Positions 1-10,194 of a stretch of DNA of 64,000 nt are shown here, piece by piece. The DNA is from Euglena gracilis (taxonomy: Eukaryota; Euglenida; Euglenophyceae; Euglenales). Under the pieces are notes generated by a model, which saw only the letters and a program-made list of their open reading frames with translations, did not search any database and had not been told where the DNA came from. The DNA lies in NCBI GenBank assembly GCA_039621445.1, contig CP154956.1, forward strand, positions 3,718,170 through 3,782,169, read 5' to 3'. Each line of letters begins with the position of its first letter. Position 1 is the first letter of the stretch. Made by a program: the position numbers and the translations under genes.

Positions 1-444
1 TTGGTCACAGTTGGGGGAAATATTTTCTGTCCAGTTTTTCTTGCACAGCGTGGGCACCCACAGTTTGGGGCGAGTTTGGTGGACGAGCTTGTGGGCTGTT
101 TTGTGCCCCATCTCGGGCAAGTTTTGTAACACAGGTGGGTGGCCCCTGTTTTATTTTTTTCCGGGGTCATTGTGCAAAAACCCTCCCCCTCCGGCCGGGT
201 CTGACTGCGGTCACGACGCACTTTTAATTCAGTCCTTTCAGCCGGCGGCCACTTTGGTTTCCTCCTAAAAGACGAGGAGGGAACGCATCTGGCGTGGCCT
301 TCCATACTCCAGCGACAAATTCCCTTTAGGGCAGCCACATACCTCCCTCAGTGTATAAAAAACGACCTAAATAAAAAATGTTTTAATCTCTGTAATAAAA
401 AACGAGGTTTACAACGACAAACGACTAAAATACCGGGCGATGCC
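1..444. other. Unassigned flank left of the A1 element
   Basis: No gene is recognised here. The segment does not match the A-family retroelement that begins at 446. The first 300 bases are G/T-rich with no convincing frame. The last 100 bases are A-rich and repeat a short aaaaaacgac-like motif three or four times. It may be target DNA or a different repeat. Confidence 0.5.
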
Positions 445-445
445 T

Positions 446-760
446 GCCCAGAAACTGTGAGAAATGACACGCAGGGGGGGGGGTGTTGGCTCACACTTGT
501 TCAGCCGAGCAGGGAGGGGTTGAAACCCCAAAGGCACCCCCCTTGGAGATCCCATTGAGACCCCGGGCCCAATAGGAAGTTCCTCCTTGGAAACGGTGAC
601 CCAGTTTCGACCACAGAGGGGCGCAGAATGAGAAAAAGTTTCCGACACAAGTCGGCTCGGGGAGCCAAAAAAACGATCCTACGCCGGACACTGGCCCGGG
701 GCGGGGGTCTCCGCTTCACCCCAGCACTGCCGTGAAACATGGCAGCAGGGGAAAGAAACA
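446..760 (+). repeat. Truncated 5' LTR of A1 (3' third only)
   Basis: The segment aligns with the last 315 bases of the A2 5' LTR (about 12201-12528), sharing the gcccagaaactgtgagaaat block, the ttcagccgagcagggagggg block and the terminal gaaaca. The first 780 bases of the LTR are missing, so A1 is truncated on its 5' side. Confidence 0.85.
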
Positions 761-780
761 TGGTAAGCAGAGGTTAGTCC
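761..780 (+). promoter_or_regulatory. Primer-binding site of A1
   Basis: TGGTAAGCAGAGGTTAGTCC starts directly after the LTR terminus ...GAAACA. The TGG start is the expected complement of a tRNA CCA 3' end. It matches the A2 site at 12529 in its first eight bases and most of the remainder. The priming tRNA cannot be named from this alone. Confidence 0.7.
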
Positions 781-1359
781 TACAATCTTCAGACGGAAGT
801 TTTGAGTTGGAAATCTGCTCAGAACGTTTTCTTTGATGATCAGCCATTGGCCCAATCTCAGATGGCAAATCTGACGACTGGAGTTTCGGAGAAAGGGGAG
901 TTGGGTCCCGAACCCACTTTGGCTGAACTCAGAACCCCCACAAATATGGGACATATGTTGGAATTTCAGGGTACTGGTGGCCAGGTTGTTATTTTCAACC
1001 AACCGTGTTTTCCAGAGCCTGTTTCAGGGGTTTTGCCTTCACAAAATATGGGTACGGTTTTGCGCTGCCTGAGTTGAAACAACTCCCAGACTTTTCGTAG
1101 GTGCAAAATGTAGGGCATCTGCCAATGTTGCCCGCTTTTTCATTGCCTTTGCCTCCTTCTCAACCATTATCTTCAACACCAGCCCAAGAGCCGGTGGCAC
1201 AGTTGCGGTTTTCCCCCATCCTCCTCATATTTTCATCGAGGGGGGTGAGGAGGAGGTTCAACCCCCAGCCTATGAAAGTTCTGAAGCCACCTCCAGGAGG
1301 GGTTTACAAAATCAGGGATTTGAAGACCCCTGGAGGCAATTTTTACTGTGTCAAGAACT

Positions 1360-1530
1360 GTGTTTGGGCCAAGAGTTAGGGGGAGCCCAGGGGCGGGGAC
1401 CGCGGCGCGGAAGGCGCCGCGGTCGCCCCTGGGCCCCCCTAAAACCTTGGCCCAAAACAATGTTCTTGTTTGAGACCTTATTTTGGGCGAAGTTTTAAGA
1501 CTTTTAAAGTCTCGAAATCGGCCCAAACAC
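1360..1530. mobile_element. 171-bp foldback MITE inside A1 gag
   Basis: The insert is bounded by perfect 11-bp inverted repeats, GTGTTTGGGCC at 1360-1370 and GGCCCAAACAC at 1520-1530. It contains a strong GC-rich hairpin whose arms meet near 1411 (ccgcggcgc / gcgccgcgg). It is absent from the matching place in A2 gag (near 13435), which proves insertion. It has no coding capacity. Confidence 0.75.
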
Positions 1531-1621
1531 TTTTTCAAAGTAACAGAGACCTCTAGTGGACTGTGCAGCACCTGACTTTTGGGGTTTTGGCTTTGGAAAA
1601 CGCCAACGAAGAGTGGGTTCT

Positions 1622-1622
<1 letters not shown>

Positions 1623-1703
<81 letters not shown>
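1623..1703 (+). repeat. (CAG)26-CAA tract encoding 27 glutamines
   Basis: Twenty-six uninterrupted CAG triplets are followed by one CAA, in frame with the A1 Gag reading ...EEWVL-Qn-PAAV. The same site in A2 (about 13528-13545) has only six glutamine codons, CAG x4 then CAA x2. The tract has therefore expanded in A1 after, or independently of, the split from A2. Confidence 0.95.
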
Positions 1704-1704
<1 letters not shown>

Positions 1705-2949
1705 CCGCCGCTGTCGAAATCCATCTGGTGGAGCACATGGCTGCACGAATCAAAGAAACGGCCAGGGCTAATTGCCCGCTACTTTTTGAACTTTTTGAGA
1801 AAAAAATGTGAGGCACAGGTGCAAATTTCTGTGCAAAAAATTGACGCACAGGCACTTGAACTTTTTGTCGGGCAGGAAAAAAGATTTGAGGAAAAACCGG
1901 CCCATTTTTCTTCGAGCCGTGATCAGTTTTTGGCCCTGAGGCAGGAATGTTTAAGAATTTTGGACATCCCGCCACAAAAAAAATTGAAGCAAGTGCAAAA
2001 CTAGGTGGCTGTCTTACCAATTAAGGATCCTGTGCCCTGAAAGTTTTCAGCGGTTTGCTGAGAAATTTAAAGCTGCCCAGCCCGCTCAGTGGGGGGGAGG
2101 GGCAGAAACTCTCCAGGAGCTGGCTGTTGTCACTGACGAGACCGTTGAAGTTCAGGCTGACCTGGTATCACTGCGTAGTACGGTGCAGGGCCAGGCACAG
2201 CAGCTCCAGCAGTTCGCTGATTACGTTCGCCAGCTGGGTGAAAAAAAACTCGGCGATGAATACAACCCCCCTTGGTTTTTTTTGTGGGGGGTATTAAAAA
2301 ACTGCACCAGAATATTTCAGATGAAGAAGGGAAACGACGCTCAGAAATCCAAACAAACTGCTACCGGATTGTCAGAAGAATTTTCAGAGTGTTTATCAGC
2401 AAATTTTTTTCCCGGGGGAAAAAATTTGGTGGGCTAGTGGAGGAAATGAGGCAGGTACTTGAAAAAGTTGGGGGAAAACTTTCAAGTTACAGAAAGTGCT
2501 GCAGGAATTACAAAAAAATGGACCCGTACACCCAAATGCAGAACCGAGAGAGGTTTTGGAAAAAATTTCAGATATGTGGGGGCTGCGGCAGGGCAGCCAG
2601 CAGCCCCTGCATTCTGTTGAGCTGCTACGGGCAGGGCACCAGCTGGCCCAGCAGCCCGTCATCCAGCTGGCCCAACAGCCTGGCCAGCCATCAGGCCAGC
2701 CGCAGCCTGCTCACGGGCTGCCAATGGGGGCTCGGCCTGCCGTCGGTTGGACAGCAGAAGCCCCTGGGACAGCCCCATCACAGCCCACTGGCCAGCACGG
2801 TGCAAAGTGCCGACACATCTTTTTCAGATCAGATCATTTCTCATAATAAATCTGCAGTTTCAAACATTTCACCTCCCTTTGTTATTGAAGGAGGATTTGT
2901 TTTTGAGGACATGCAAGACACGGCAGGAGTTTCTTCTGTGTCATTGTAA

Positions 2950-3954
2950 AATGACACCCGGGTTTTTGTTCACCACTCTCCGTGGATGAATCCCCCCACT
3001 GGTCTGGCTCACACTCCTGTTAATCCCGTTCTCCGTGGGATTCGGAATACCTGTGAGCCTGACAAAAGGTTGTTTACGGGCTCGGTTATCCTGCTCTTCT
3101 ATGCAAACCTTGCTTAAAAAGGAAGGAATTCTTTCCAAAAATAATCTCCAAGACTCCACGGCCGTGGCATCCTTAACATGGTGCCAGGCACTGCAAAATT
3201 TAATCCAGAATTTTTGCAGATCAGCCTGGGCTTTCTTCCCTTCGTTCACCATGGTTACCCCTGGCCATATTTTCCGAGCCTTTAGAACCTTGTGGCATTG
3301 GACATGTCCCCACCTTTCAGAAGAATTTGGCGGCGCCAGATAATGCGCGCATGCTGCACATTGTAATTGTTGTTTTTTCTGTACAGTAAAACCTCATGAG
3401 TTGATTGCTGGGCCCATGGGTCGTGGCCCCCTCGGCGTATATCTGGATCATGGGACTGACTGAGGATTTGGAGATTTGAGTTTTGTGCTGTGGCTGAAGT
3501 TTGAAAAGTTGAAGTGGAAGTCGCCTGCCAATGGGTGGGAAAGCAAAGCTCAATGCAAAGGCAAAACTCAAGGGGAAGCCGAAGGCAGCCAAACTCGGGC
3601 GGCAGAAAAGGTGTGGATTGCGAAAAAAGCCCCCACCCCGGCGCCGCCCCTGTTTCACCTTTACTCGAGGCATAAATGTTCTGGAACTGAGCCAATATGG
3701 TGGGGTAGCTTAATTTAGCTCTATTAAGCCGATAGAGCCTGATTTCATCCCTTAATCTGGGTCCTAAACACGCCTCAAAAACCTCCAGCTTTTGTAAATC
3801 AGAGTACGGTTTCCCTAATGCCAACCTGTCCCAGTAAAAATTCCAATCTACTTCAAAATCGTGCCAGAAAATGCCTCCCGATTCATCAAAACAGGGATTA
3901 AAACCTGCCTGTAAAAATTTAAAAGCTACTGGGTCACCGATATTTTGCCTTTTT
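2950..3954 (-). pseudogene. Inverted gag block of A1
   Basis: On the minus strand this block reads Gag sequence that A2 carries on its plus strand at about 14890-15520, for example WHDFEVD, FEACLGPRLRDEIRLYRLN and CIEEQDNRARKQP. A plus-strand match to A2 resumes at 3955. About 1 kb of gag has thus been flipped inside the copy. Repeat E1 (3286-3668) sits in the flipped block. The two minus-strand frames (2941-3252 and 3282-4031) are fragments, not genes. Confidence 0.8.
3286..3668 (+). repeat. Repeat E, copy 1
   Basis: About 380 bp shared with 36286-36668, starting at TTGTGGNATTGGACATGTCC and ending at CCCTGTTTCAC. It is inserted in the inverted gag block. It includes a short reading frame from 3531 whose lysine-rich start (MGGKAKLNAKAKLKGKPK) is kept in copy 2. 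Copy 2 continues into a longer frame beyond this repeat, so copy 1 looks like a truncated 5' piece of element F. Confidence 0.75.
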
Positions 3955-4440
3955 TTCAGTTCCTCGGAGGAGGCACTCAAATTAACAGCCGTAAACGGAA
4001 GGAAATTGCAGGGCATGGAAAATTTCCTCAACAGCCAATTGGTGGAACAGCTAATGACCGTTGAGGAAATGTTTGCTTTTGCCGAGGGCAGGTTAGTTCT
4101 TCGGGAAAAGAAGAATTTTTCTTTAAATCAGCACCATTTCCCCAGGTTATTCAGCAAATCGACAAAAAAGGCTCACGGAAAATACAGGTGTTGGAAAAAG
4201 GCCAAGCCCCCCATGTCCCCAACATCCGTTTCAGCACCAGCAGGTGGGGGGCAGGGTCACACCTCAAAATCTGGCCCACAGCCAGCTGCAAAGGGGGATA
4301 AGGGGGCATCCCAGCCAGCCCCGCGTGGCATGTCCCCTTCTTCAGCTTCGCGGCCAGCAGCCGCTTCATCACCACGAACACAAAGTCCAACTCCCCCAGC
4401 CAGGCAAGACAAGGGGGGGGGGGTAGACCTGGACCCCGCA
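3955..4440 (+). pseudogene. gag C-terminal part of A1, deleted into pol linker
   Basis: Plus-strand match to A2 Gag resumes with SSSEEALKLTAVNG and continues through MENFLNSQLVEQLMTVEEMF and the LREK...LNQHHFP block. The Pro/Ala/Lys-rich tail then jumps near 4440 straight into a sequence that A2 has only after its protease (near 17405). The methyltransferase and protease coding regions are therefore missing from this copy. Confidence 0.75.
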
Positions 4441-4556
4441 GGCGTCGGGTCGGGGCAGTTTGTGGTTTCTGACTTTAGAGAATCCTATGTGCACGCACCA
4501 GCCACGGAGTCCCTTGAAAATGAAAAGGTGTGGCTGGACATGCAAAAAATGAATTT

Positions 4557-6083
4557 TGTAGGATTCGCCAGGATTGCACAGCCATTGAAGAATGCCAATT
4601 GTTCTGTAGGGAGCAAAATGCTTACACTGATTGCGTGGGTCACTGATTGAACCTCCAAGAAGTCCTGTCTTTGCTTGTGCTGTGCTGGAAGTTTTGAAAA
4701 GTTCAATGCCAGAAAGGTCAAAAGTGGACACTGGGTCCAGGCCAAGAATGGGCACTCAAACAATCAGTGTACACCCTGTACAATCAGTCAGCTCCCGGGC
4801 TTGGTCAGCCCAGATGTCATTAAGGAAGTGTCCAGAAAGATGCTGAAGGATGGACTGGGAAGATGGACCACAGCCATGACAGAATGGGTACAGAAGATGC
4901 AGTCCAGCAGCTGCAGATGTGGACAGATTGGGGTCCACTGCTGTCCAAGGACTGTGATTGAAGGTGAAGCTGATCACCATGTACATCCTGTGTCGCAAGA
5001 GTATGTTTTCAGGGCTTTTGAAGTTCTGCAGCAGCAGAAGAGCCCTGCCATGGAAATTTCATCTGTACAATCTGTTGGTGTTCAGGCGGCTGAAGTGGAG
5101 GAGATTGCAATCATTCCAAGAGTGGAAGTTGCTGTGCAAGCTGCTGAAGAAGAAGACAATTTATCTGAAGACAAGATGAAACAAAAAGAGACATCCAAGG
5201 AAAGACAAATCAGAAGATTACAATCTAAGAAGAGGAAGAAGGAGGAGCCGCTGAAGCCATTCCCTGTGCGCTGAACCATGTGTGTTTGCTGCGATTTCAT
5301 TGCAATTCAAGTGTAAGCATTTTCCTGGTTTGGTTTGTGATTGCCCAGCCACCATTTGTAGAGATTTGCCCTGCAGGGCACTTTGCTTTTGGGTTTTCCC
5401 CTTTTGATTTGCCCAGATTTCCCTTAACAGGGCAGGCACCAAAGAGATGGATGTCATTGCCCAGTTGGGGAAGGGTCAGGGCACAAAGGGGGGGGTACTC
5501 TGTTTTGCCCGCACGGGCACAGAAGTACGGCAGGGCACATAACTGACCAGTGGATAAAGACATTTGGAGCTGAAGATTTTCCGCATTGCCCAGATTTTGC
5601 CCACAGTCCCGTTTTTTTGGCTGCCCGATTCTGGGCACAAAAATCAGGATCCCCTTTTCATGATTGCCCGAATTCCTTCCAGGGTACATTTTTGTTGGCC
5701 CCCCCCAGGGCCCAGGGATGACTGCCCAGGGGGGTGACAATTCGGGCACATGGGGGGGGCGGGCAGATCAGGGCGAGGTTGGAATTTCGACTTGGCAAAT
5801 TTGACCTGCGAATGCCAATTGACATTCCAAGGAATGTTCTGAAGGAAGGGGGTGTAGGATTCGCCAAGTCTGCAATTCCTAATTCAGGATTGCACAGCCA
5901 TTGAAGAATGCCAATTGTTCTGTAGGGAGCAAAATGCTTACACTGATTACGTGGGTCACTGATTGAACCTCCAAGAAGTCCTGTCCTTGCTTGTGCTGTG
6001 CTGGAAGTTTTGAAAAGTTCAATGCCAGAAAGGTCAAAAGTGAGACACTGGGTCCAGGCCAAGAATGGGCACTCAAACTCAAA
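4557..6083. mobile_element. 1.5-kb insertion G with direct terminal repeats
   Basis: About 190-bp direct repeats lie at 4557-4760 and about 5850-6083. Both start TGTAGGATTCGCC and end near GGGCACTCAAAC. The left copy lacks a 21-bp piece that the right one has. The interior carries one 199-aa frame (4675-5274) and then non-coding DNA with short G runs. No RT or Gag is visible. A short non-autonomous LTR-type element is the simplest reading. The flanking A-family linker is itself duplicated on both sides (4470-4556 and 6086-6170), which a normal insertion would not produce. Confidence 0.5.
4675..5274 (+). CDS. Hypothetical protein inside insertion G (199 aa)
   Basis: This open frame is not recognised. 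It starts in the left direct repeat. The first half holds several Cys and His residues (CTPC near residue 32; a CRCGQIGVHCC stretch near 80). The second half is acidic and probably helical (EEEDNLSEDKMKQKE) and ends in a strongly basic tail (RRLQSKKRKKEEPLKPFPVR). No transposon domain is seen, so it may be a captured host fragment or chance. The charge-patterned tail argues mildly for real coding. The start codon is uncertain. Confidence 0.3.
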   Translation: MCCAGSFEKFNARKVKSGHWVQAKNGHSNNQCTPCTISQLPGLVSPDVIKEVSRKMLKDGLGRWTTAMTEWVQKMQSSSCRCGQIGVHCCPRTVIEGEADHHVHPVSQEYVFRAFEVLQQQKSPAMEISSVQSVGVQAAEVEEIAIIPRVEVAVQAAEEEDNLSEDKMKQKETSKERQIRRLQSKKRKKEEPLKPFPVR

Positions 6084-6085
6084 CT

Positions 6086-6292
6086 GACTTTAGTGAATCC
6101 TATGTGCACGCACCAGCCACGGAGTCCCTTGAAAATGAAAAGGTGTGGCTGGACATGCAAAAAAATGAATTTGCCCCTACCCTTGCAAGGCTTTGATATG
6201 CAACCGAAATTCCTTAGCAAGAAGGAATTACATACCATAGCCAAGCAGCTCACTGGATCGCCAGCCGAGGTCAAGGCGGTGAACGCCATTAT
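6086..6292 (+). pseudogene. Protease-RT linker fragment of A1
   Basis: It matches A2 17427-17640 in the pol frame, including ESLENEKVWLDMQK, LPLQGFDMQPKFL and KKELHTIAK. The match ends at about 6292, where an inverted RT segment begins. The RT N-terminal part (A2 about 17640-18160) is deleted. A second copy of its first 90 bases lies at 4470-4556, on the other side of insertion G. Confidence 0.75.
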
Positions 6293-6637
6293 GCAGCTCC
6301 CTTTTTCAATGGCAATTAGCTTTCCAGGGGATGGTTTTCTCACCCCACCACACATGGCCACAAAACTCAACTGCTTTTACGAAAAGACGGCATTTTCTTT
6401 TGTCAGCTACAAACCTGTCTTTTCGTAAAACTTCAAGGACTCTTCACAAATCCTTGTCGTGTGCTGCGATTAAATCCTCACCAGGACCCACTCGAGATCC
6501 AACCAAAGTGTCATCGATGTAAGGATCAGCCACGTCTCCCACCGGGCAGAGGCCATCCTCCATCGTTTGTTGAGACTGCTGGCTTGCGTCTGTTGTGCCC
6601 ATCACATTGACCCTCCATTGAAAAAGACCGAGGGTGG
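6293..6637 (-). pseudogene. Inverted RT core block of A1
   Basis: The minus strand reads the RT palm and connection found on the plus strand of A2 at about 18160-18500: GLFQWRVNVMG, then DVADPYIDDTLVGSRVGPGEDLIAAHDKDL and, further left, the HVxGGxRKPSPGKLIAIEK end. The catalytic pair is kept in the YIDD motif. Both junctions coincide with deletions relative to A2. This is the second inverted block in the same copy. Confidence 0.8.
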
Positions 6638-6981
6638 TCCTATGTGAAGTGGACGGCAAGAAGGGTTCCAAGAAAAGGATGTCTTGGGAACCATCCGGGA
6701 GTGAGGCACTTGAAAAAAATAAATCACTGTTGTGCAGTGAATTAATTTTGCAACACATTAAGCCAGACAAACCATTTGTTTTGAGAGATGATGCCAGTCA
6801 GTATGCGGTTGTCGCCACCCTTGAACAATTGGTTGAGGAGGATACGGCTGCTACTCCTGAAGACATACGGGCGAAGCGTGCTGTGCCTGTCGCCTTTATG
6901 AGTAGGAAGCTAACGGGCAGGCAAAGAAACTGGGTACCTAGGGAACAGGAGACTTATGCCGTAATCCTGGCCTTACAAAAG
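6638..6981 (+). pseudogene. RNase H fragment of A1
   Basis: Plus-strand frame matching A2 RNase H: KPFVLRDDASQYAV (the first catalytic Asp region; A2 has RVDASQYAV), VAFMSRKLTG and ETYAVILALQK, which holds the catalytic Glu. It is cut at 6981 by the LTR of element B. The remainder of the domain (LVLTDHKALE) is at 35605. Confidence 0.8.
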
Positions 6982-7396
6982 TGTACGTCCCCTGACTCTA
7001 TTCCCACTGCCTGTCGGCCTACTAACACCCTCCCGTGGGAACGGAACCAGGAGAGTAACAAAAAAGAAAGTATTTCACTTGACTATTAGTTTTTATTGCC
7101 TTTGGGCTTATGCAGAGCACAAGGCAAACTAGAGGGTTTCCTGGGGAACTAGTTCCACAAGTGTGCTCCTATCGGAGATCAAATCTTCAAATCTTTGATT
7201 TGTCCTTTTGGGCTAATGCAACATAAAACAAAAGAATACCAATACCACTGTGAAAAGAGAAGGCAGATCCGAGATAGGATATTCCTAATTCTGCAATTTG
7301 TGTTGCAGAACATGGAATAGTACCATCTGGCATGACATTGTACATTCTGCAGTCTGCTGCTATGCACAGTGCCATGTTCATGCTGCCTGGTACACA
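6982..7396 (-). repeat. 3' LTR of element B
   Basis: This 415-bp block matches 34593-35590 (once the 564-bp insert there is removed) and is similar at its ends to the 430-bp LTR of Z (54713-55142). On the minus strand it starts TGTGTACCAGGCAGCATGAA and ends GGGGACGTACA, with TG...CA termini. It abuts the A1 RNase H sequence directly. Confidence 0.8.
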
Positions 7397-7411
7397 TCCC
7401 CCTCCCAGGGC
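7397..7411 (-). promoter_or_regulatory. Polypurine tract of element B
   Basis: Read on the minus strand, the bases directly upstream of the 3' LTR are CCCTGGGAGGGGGA, a purine-rich block ending at the LTR. This is the position where plus-strand DNA synthesis is primed in LTR retrotransposons. Confidence 0.6.
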
Positions 7412-10194
7412 TTTGCCCGATTTCCTTTTTACACCAGCCAGCAAGGATTCAAGCAGAGCCCTGAGATTGAGGAATATACACCAAGACCGCACGTCTTGGG
7501 TCTGGTTCTCCCTCACAAGGTCAAAAATACAGAAACGGAAGGAAGAGAGGGGAACCCAAAAAACCAAAAACACACAGAAGAGGTTATCCGCTTATGCGGT
7601 TACCTACTTATTGCGGTAAAGAGGTGGAAGTGGAAGAGCCCGCTTAGAAACTGGGGCTGGAAGCTTTTGATTCCAGAAATTCCCATCCGTCCGGTTTGGG
7701 ATGTGCCTTTGGCACTTGTGGTGGTCTCATTCCATGATCGGAAAAGATTGTAGAGGTAGGGTGTGGAAAGAGGGGCACCCGGCCAGTCATACCTGACTAG
7801 GGAGGAAAGCCTATTTACAAAACCAACTGCAGGCGACAGCGATATTGCCCAGGGGGGGAAAGAGGAGAGGAGTGGGGGGCTGGTCAAAAGACCTTAGTGG
7901 AATTTTTGCTGTCTGGCAGTCTTACGGCACGTTAAGGCCGAAAAGTAACGAGTTGGCCCTGTTATTACGGTGTGCGCACTGTACGCTGTGCGTCTTCTTA
8001 CTGGCGGCATATACCGCTGTGAAGTCTTCACAAGGCAGCACGGGGGTGTTGTCGATGGGGTATCCCCAGAGGCATATACCTCGGTTTAATGGGCTGTCAC
8101 CCAATATAACGGAGAAGTTCGGCAAATATGCGGGGTAAAAACGGTGGCCATTCGGCCCGAGGAGTGGCATCATTTGGCCTGAGTAGGGGGTGGCGGGGTA
8201 CGCACGAACAAAAAAAATTGTGTGTTTGTGAGTTTGGCGCACACAGACAAATTTGTTTGCAATCTGGCGTTCCATTGGAACTTTGTTCACCGTATTGATC
8301 CCACTATGAGGAATCAAAATGGGGAGGGGGCATTTGTACCATTACCGCAATTAGCGGACGGGAGGTGAACTGTGAGCGCCATTTGGGCGGCGGCACTGCA
8401 TTTTTTGCACATGGCAAAAATAACATTGGGCATTGCAACAAGTGCAAAGATCCTCCCGATCCTTGGTAACCGTATCGGTAAGTTACCAGTGTGTGGATTT
8501 TGATCTTAGACTGCTACGGGATTATCTTAGACAAGCACAACACCAGAGAGGTGATTTGAAAACCCATCATAGGTTTCAGAGATGGGGAAAACAAGCAAAA
8601 TAATGATATGAAGCCATGCTTTGCTGTCCCTGTGGGACTGTTCGTGCCACCGAAAACGGTGATGCGCAAACCAAAATGTATATTGTCAGGCATTCTGCGG
8701 TAACTATCCACCAAGGAAAATAATTGTGTATGACACGAATAAATACACCAACATGGTTTTGAGCCATTGGATCCTTCATCACACCATGATGGTGCAGCAC
8801 GCGATATTTCGCCAAATAGCGATTCTGAATTCTGAAATGTGAAACGGTGGGATGGAAATGACCATACATTTTGCGATTCGCGTGATGGTAAGTCAAAGAA
8901 GAGTATGCCGCATTAACACTATCACATACTGGGTTCAAGGCGGCATTGGACAAGGCAGTGTATACTGCAATGCACGACGCATGAAAAACACACTGAGGTA
9001 TCCTCACACTTGTTTTGTAGAGGTCTGAAATTGTACGAGTACACAAATTGCACAGAAATGATCGCATATAGCGTCATTGAGTGAAAAATATTCAATCACA
9101 CACAGAATTAAACTATTCTTCCGCTAAAATGCAGTTGAAATACTGCTTATACAGCTCCAAATCGGGTTGAATCTTCAGAGAGGGGTCTGTCATCAGTCAC
9201 ATTGTGATCTGTTACACCATTGGCGATAATTACTGAGAAATTGTCCAAAACTACAACAAAATATTCGAAGAATAAATAGCAAGCGATTCGCCGTAAGCAA
9301 AATTGCGGGTCATCCGCACACAATTTCCCAAATATGCACCTTCAAAAACCGGAATTCACTATGTTGGAGACGTTGGTCATATCAACCTTGCAGAATGACA
9401 CCATTTGGTGTTGCAGATTATAACGTTCGGTCTTCCGATTTATATCGGGCTTTGGGGAATTACTGCGGGAATACCGTATCCAACGCCGACACAGAAAGAG
9501 AAAATGCGGAAATAATTGCAAAGAGCAACACAAACTGAAATTTGGTGGCTATGTCATTAATGCAAACAGGCTGTTGTCAAACTTTGACAAATCCCTTTCA
9601 GGATTCAGGGGTATGAAACACATTCTGCATCGAGAACTGCATTTTGTTTTGAGAAATCGGCACCATTATCAGTATTTTTGTCCTTAAAAACTGCAAATTT
9701 CGAAAATTGCTGCACATAGTGCTGCACATAGTGCTTGTGGAGCATGACACATAAGCTGCATATGCCCAGTTTGCACTAAAGGCATGGGTTTTTGTTTCTA
9801 ATAACACCACATCAACCAAAAACACGCTGAAATGTGCAAAACCCATGTGAAATATGTTGCAGAAAGCGTAAGTACGCTTTTAAGTGTATATTTGCAATGT
9901 CTATGACATTTGTGAGCAAGTGAACAATTGCCAATATCCGCATTTGGTTGTCCAAAAACTGCTGTCATATGGCCTTAAGTTGTCTCCCATTTGGGATGTG
10001 TTTGACAACATGGCAAGTGTAAGAAACCGAAAAATACTGCAAAAAAAACTAGAATTTTGCACATAAGTGCACCTGAAAACTGAGTCTGTAAGCTCAAATT
10101 CAGTGGAAAATGTGGGCTATGGCCCTCTGAACGCTACTAGGCCTTACAGCCATTACAGGAGGGGGCGTCAAGCAGAATGCAGCCAAGGGGGGGG
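7412..10194. other. Unassigned interior of B, 3' side
   Basis: No domain is recognised on either strand. Minus-strand frames of 131 aa (7922-8317) and 163 aa (8576-9067) are the longest. The second is rich in Cys, His and aromatic residues, but I cannot match either to a retroelement protein. A decayed 3' pol or extra ORF of B is possible. From about 9100 to 10100 the DNA is A/T-rich with no clear coding signal. Confidence 0.4.

Larger units (their letters stand above)
781..2949 (+). pseudogene. Broken gag, N-terminal and coiled-coil part (A1)
   Basis: Translated blocks scattered over three frames match A2 Gag: a segment beginning near 800 with the FFDDQPLAQSQMANLT block, the glutamine tract at 1623-1703, helical stretches such as HLVEHMAARIKETARA (about 1720) and the Q/P-rich SGQPQPAHGLP region (about 2690). 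Frames change several times, a 171-bp MITE lies at 1360-1530, and about 300 bases present in A2 (near 13000-13290) are absent. It cannot make full-length Gag. The family protein is expected to form the particle shell. Confidence 0.8.
446..6981 (+). mobile_element. Left arm of old chromovirus copy A1 (Ty3/gypsy)
   Basis: This is a decayed copy of the same retroelement as A2 (11430-24203), recognised by long stretches of near-identical sequence in LTR, gag, the gag-pol linker and RNase H. Relative to A2 it lacks the methyltransferase and protease region, carries two inverted blocks (about 2950-3954 and 6293-6637) and holds three insertions (1360-1530, 3286-3668, 4557-6083). It stops inside RNase H at 6981, where element B begins. 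The same element resumes at 35591, so the two arms are one copy split by B. Confidence 0.85.

Noticed and set aside
761-780. tRNA gene at the A primer sites
   Set aside because: Only a short complement to a tRNA 3' end is present. No cloverleaf can be drawn around 761, 12529, 34576 or 55145.
1504-2020. Frames with long Ala, Ser, Leu or Cys runs around 1623-1703
   Set aside because: They are other-frame readings of the CAG tract. Only the Gln frame matches Gag of A2.
4460-6170. The duplicated A linker around insertion G as a target-site duplication
   Set aside because: At about 90 bp it is too long for any known transposase or integrase. Recombination or segmental duplication is likelier.
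8576-9067. 163-aa minus-strand frame as an integrase
   Set aside because: A short SLTYHHANRKMYG stretch recalled the integrase YHPQ-x-G region, but no DDE residues or HHCC module can be placed.
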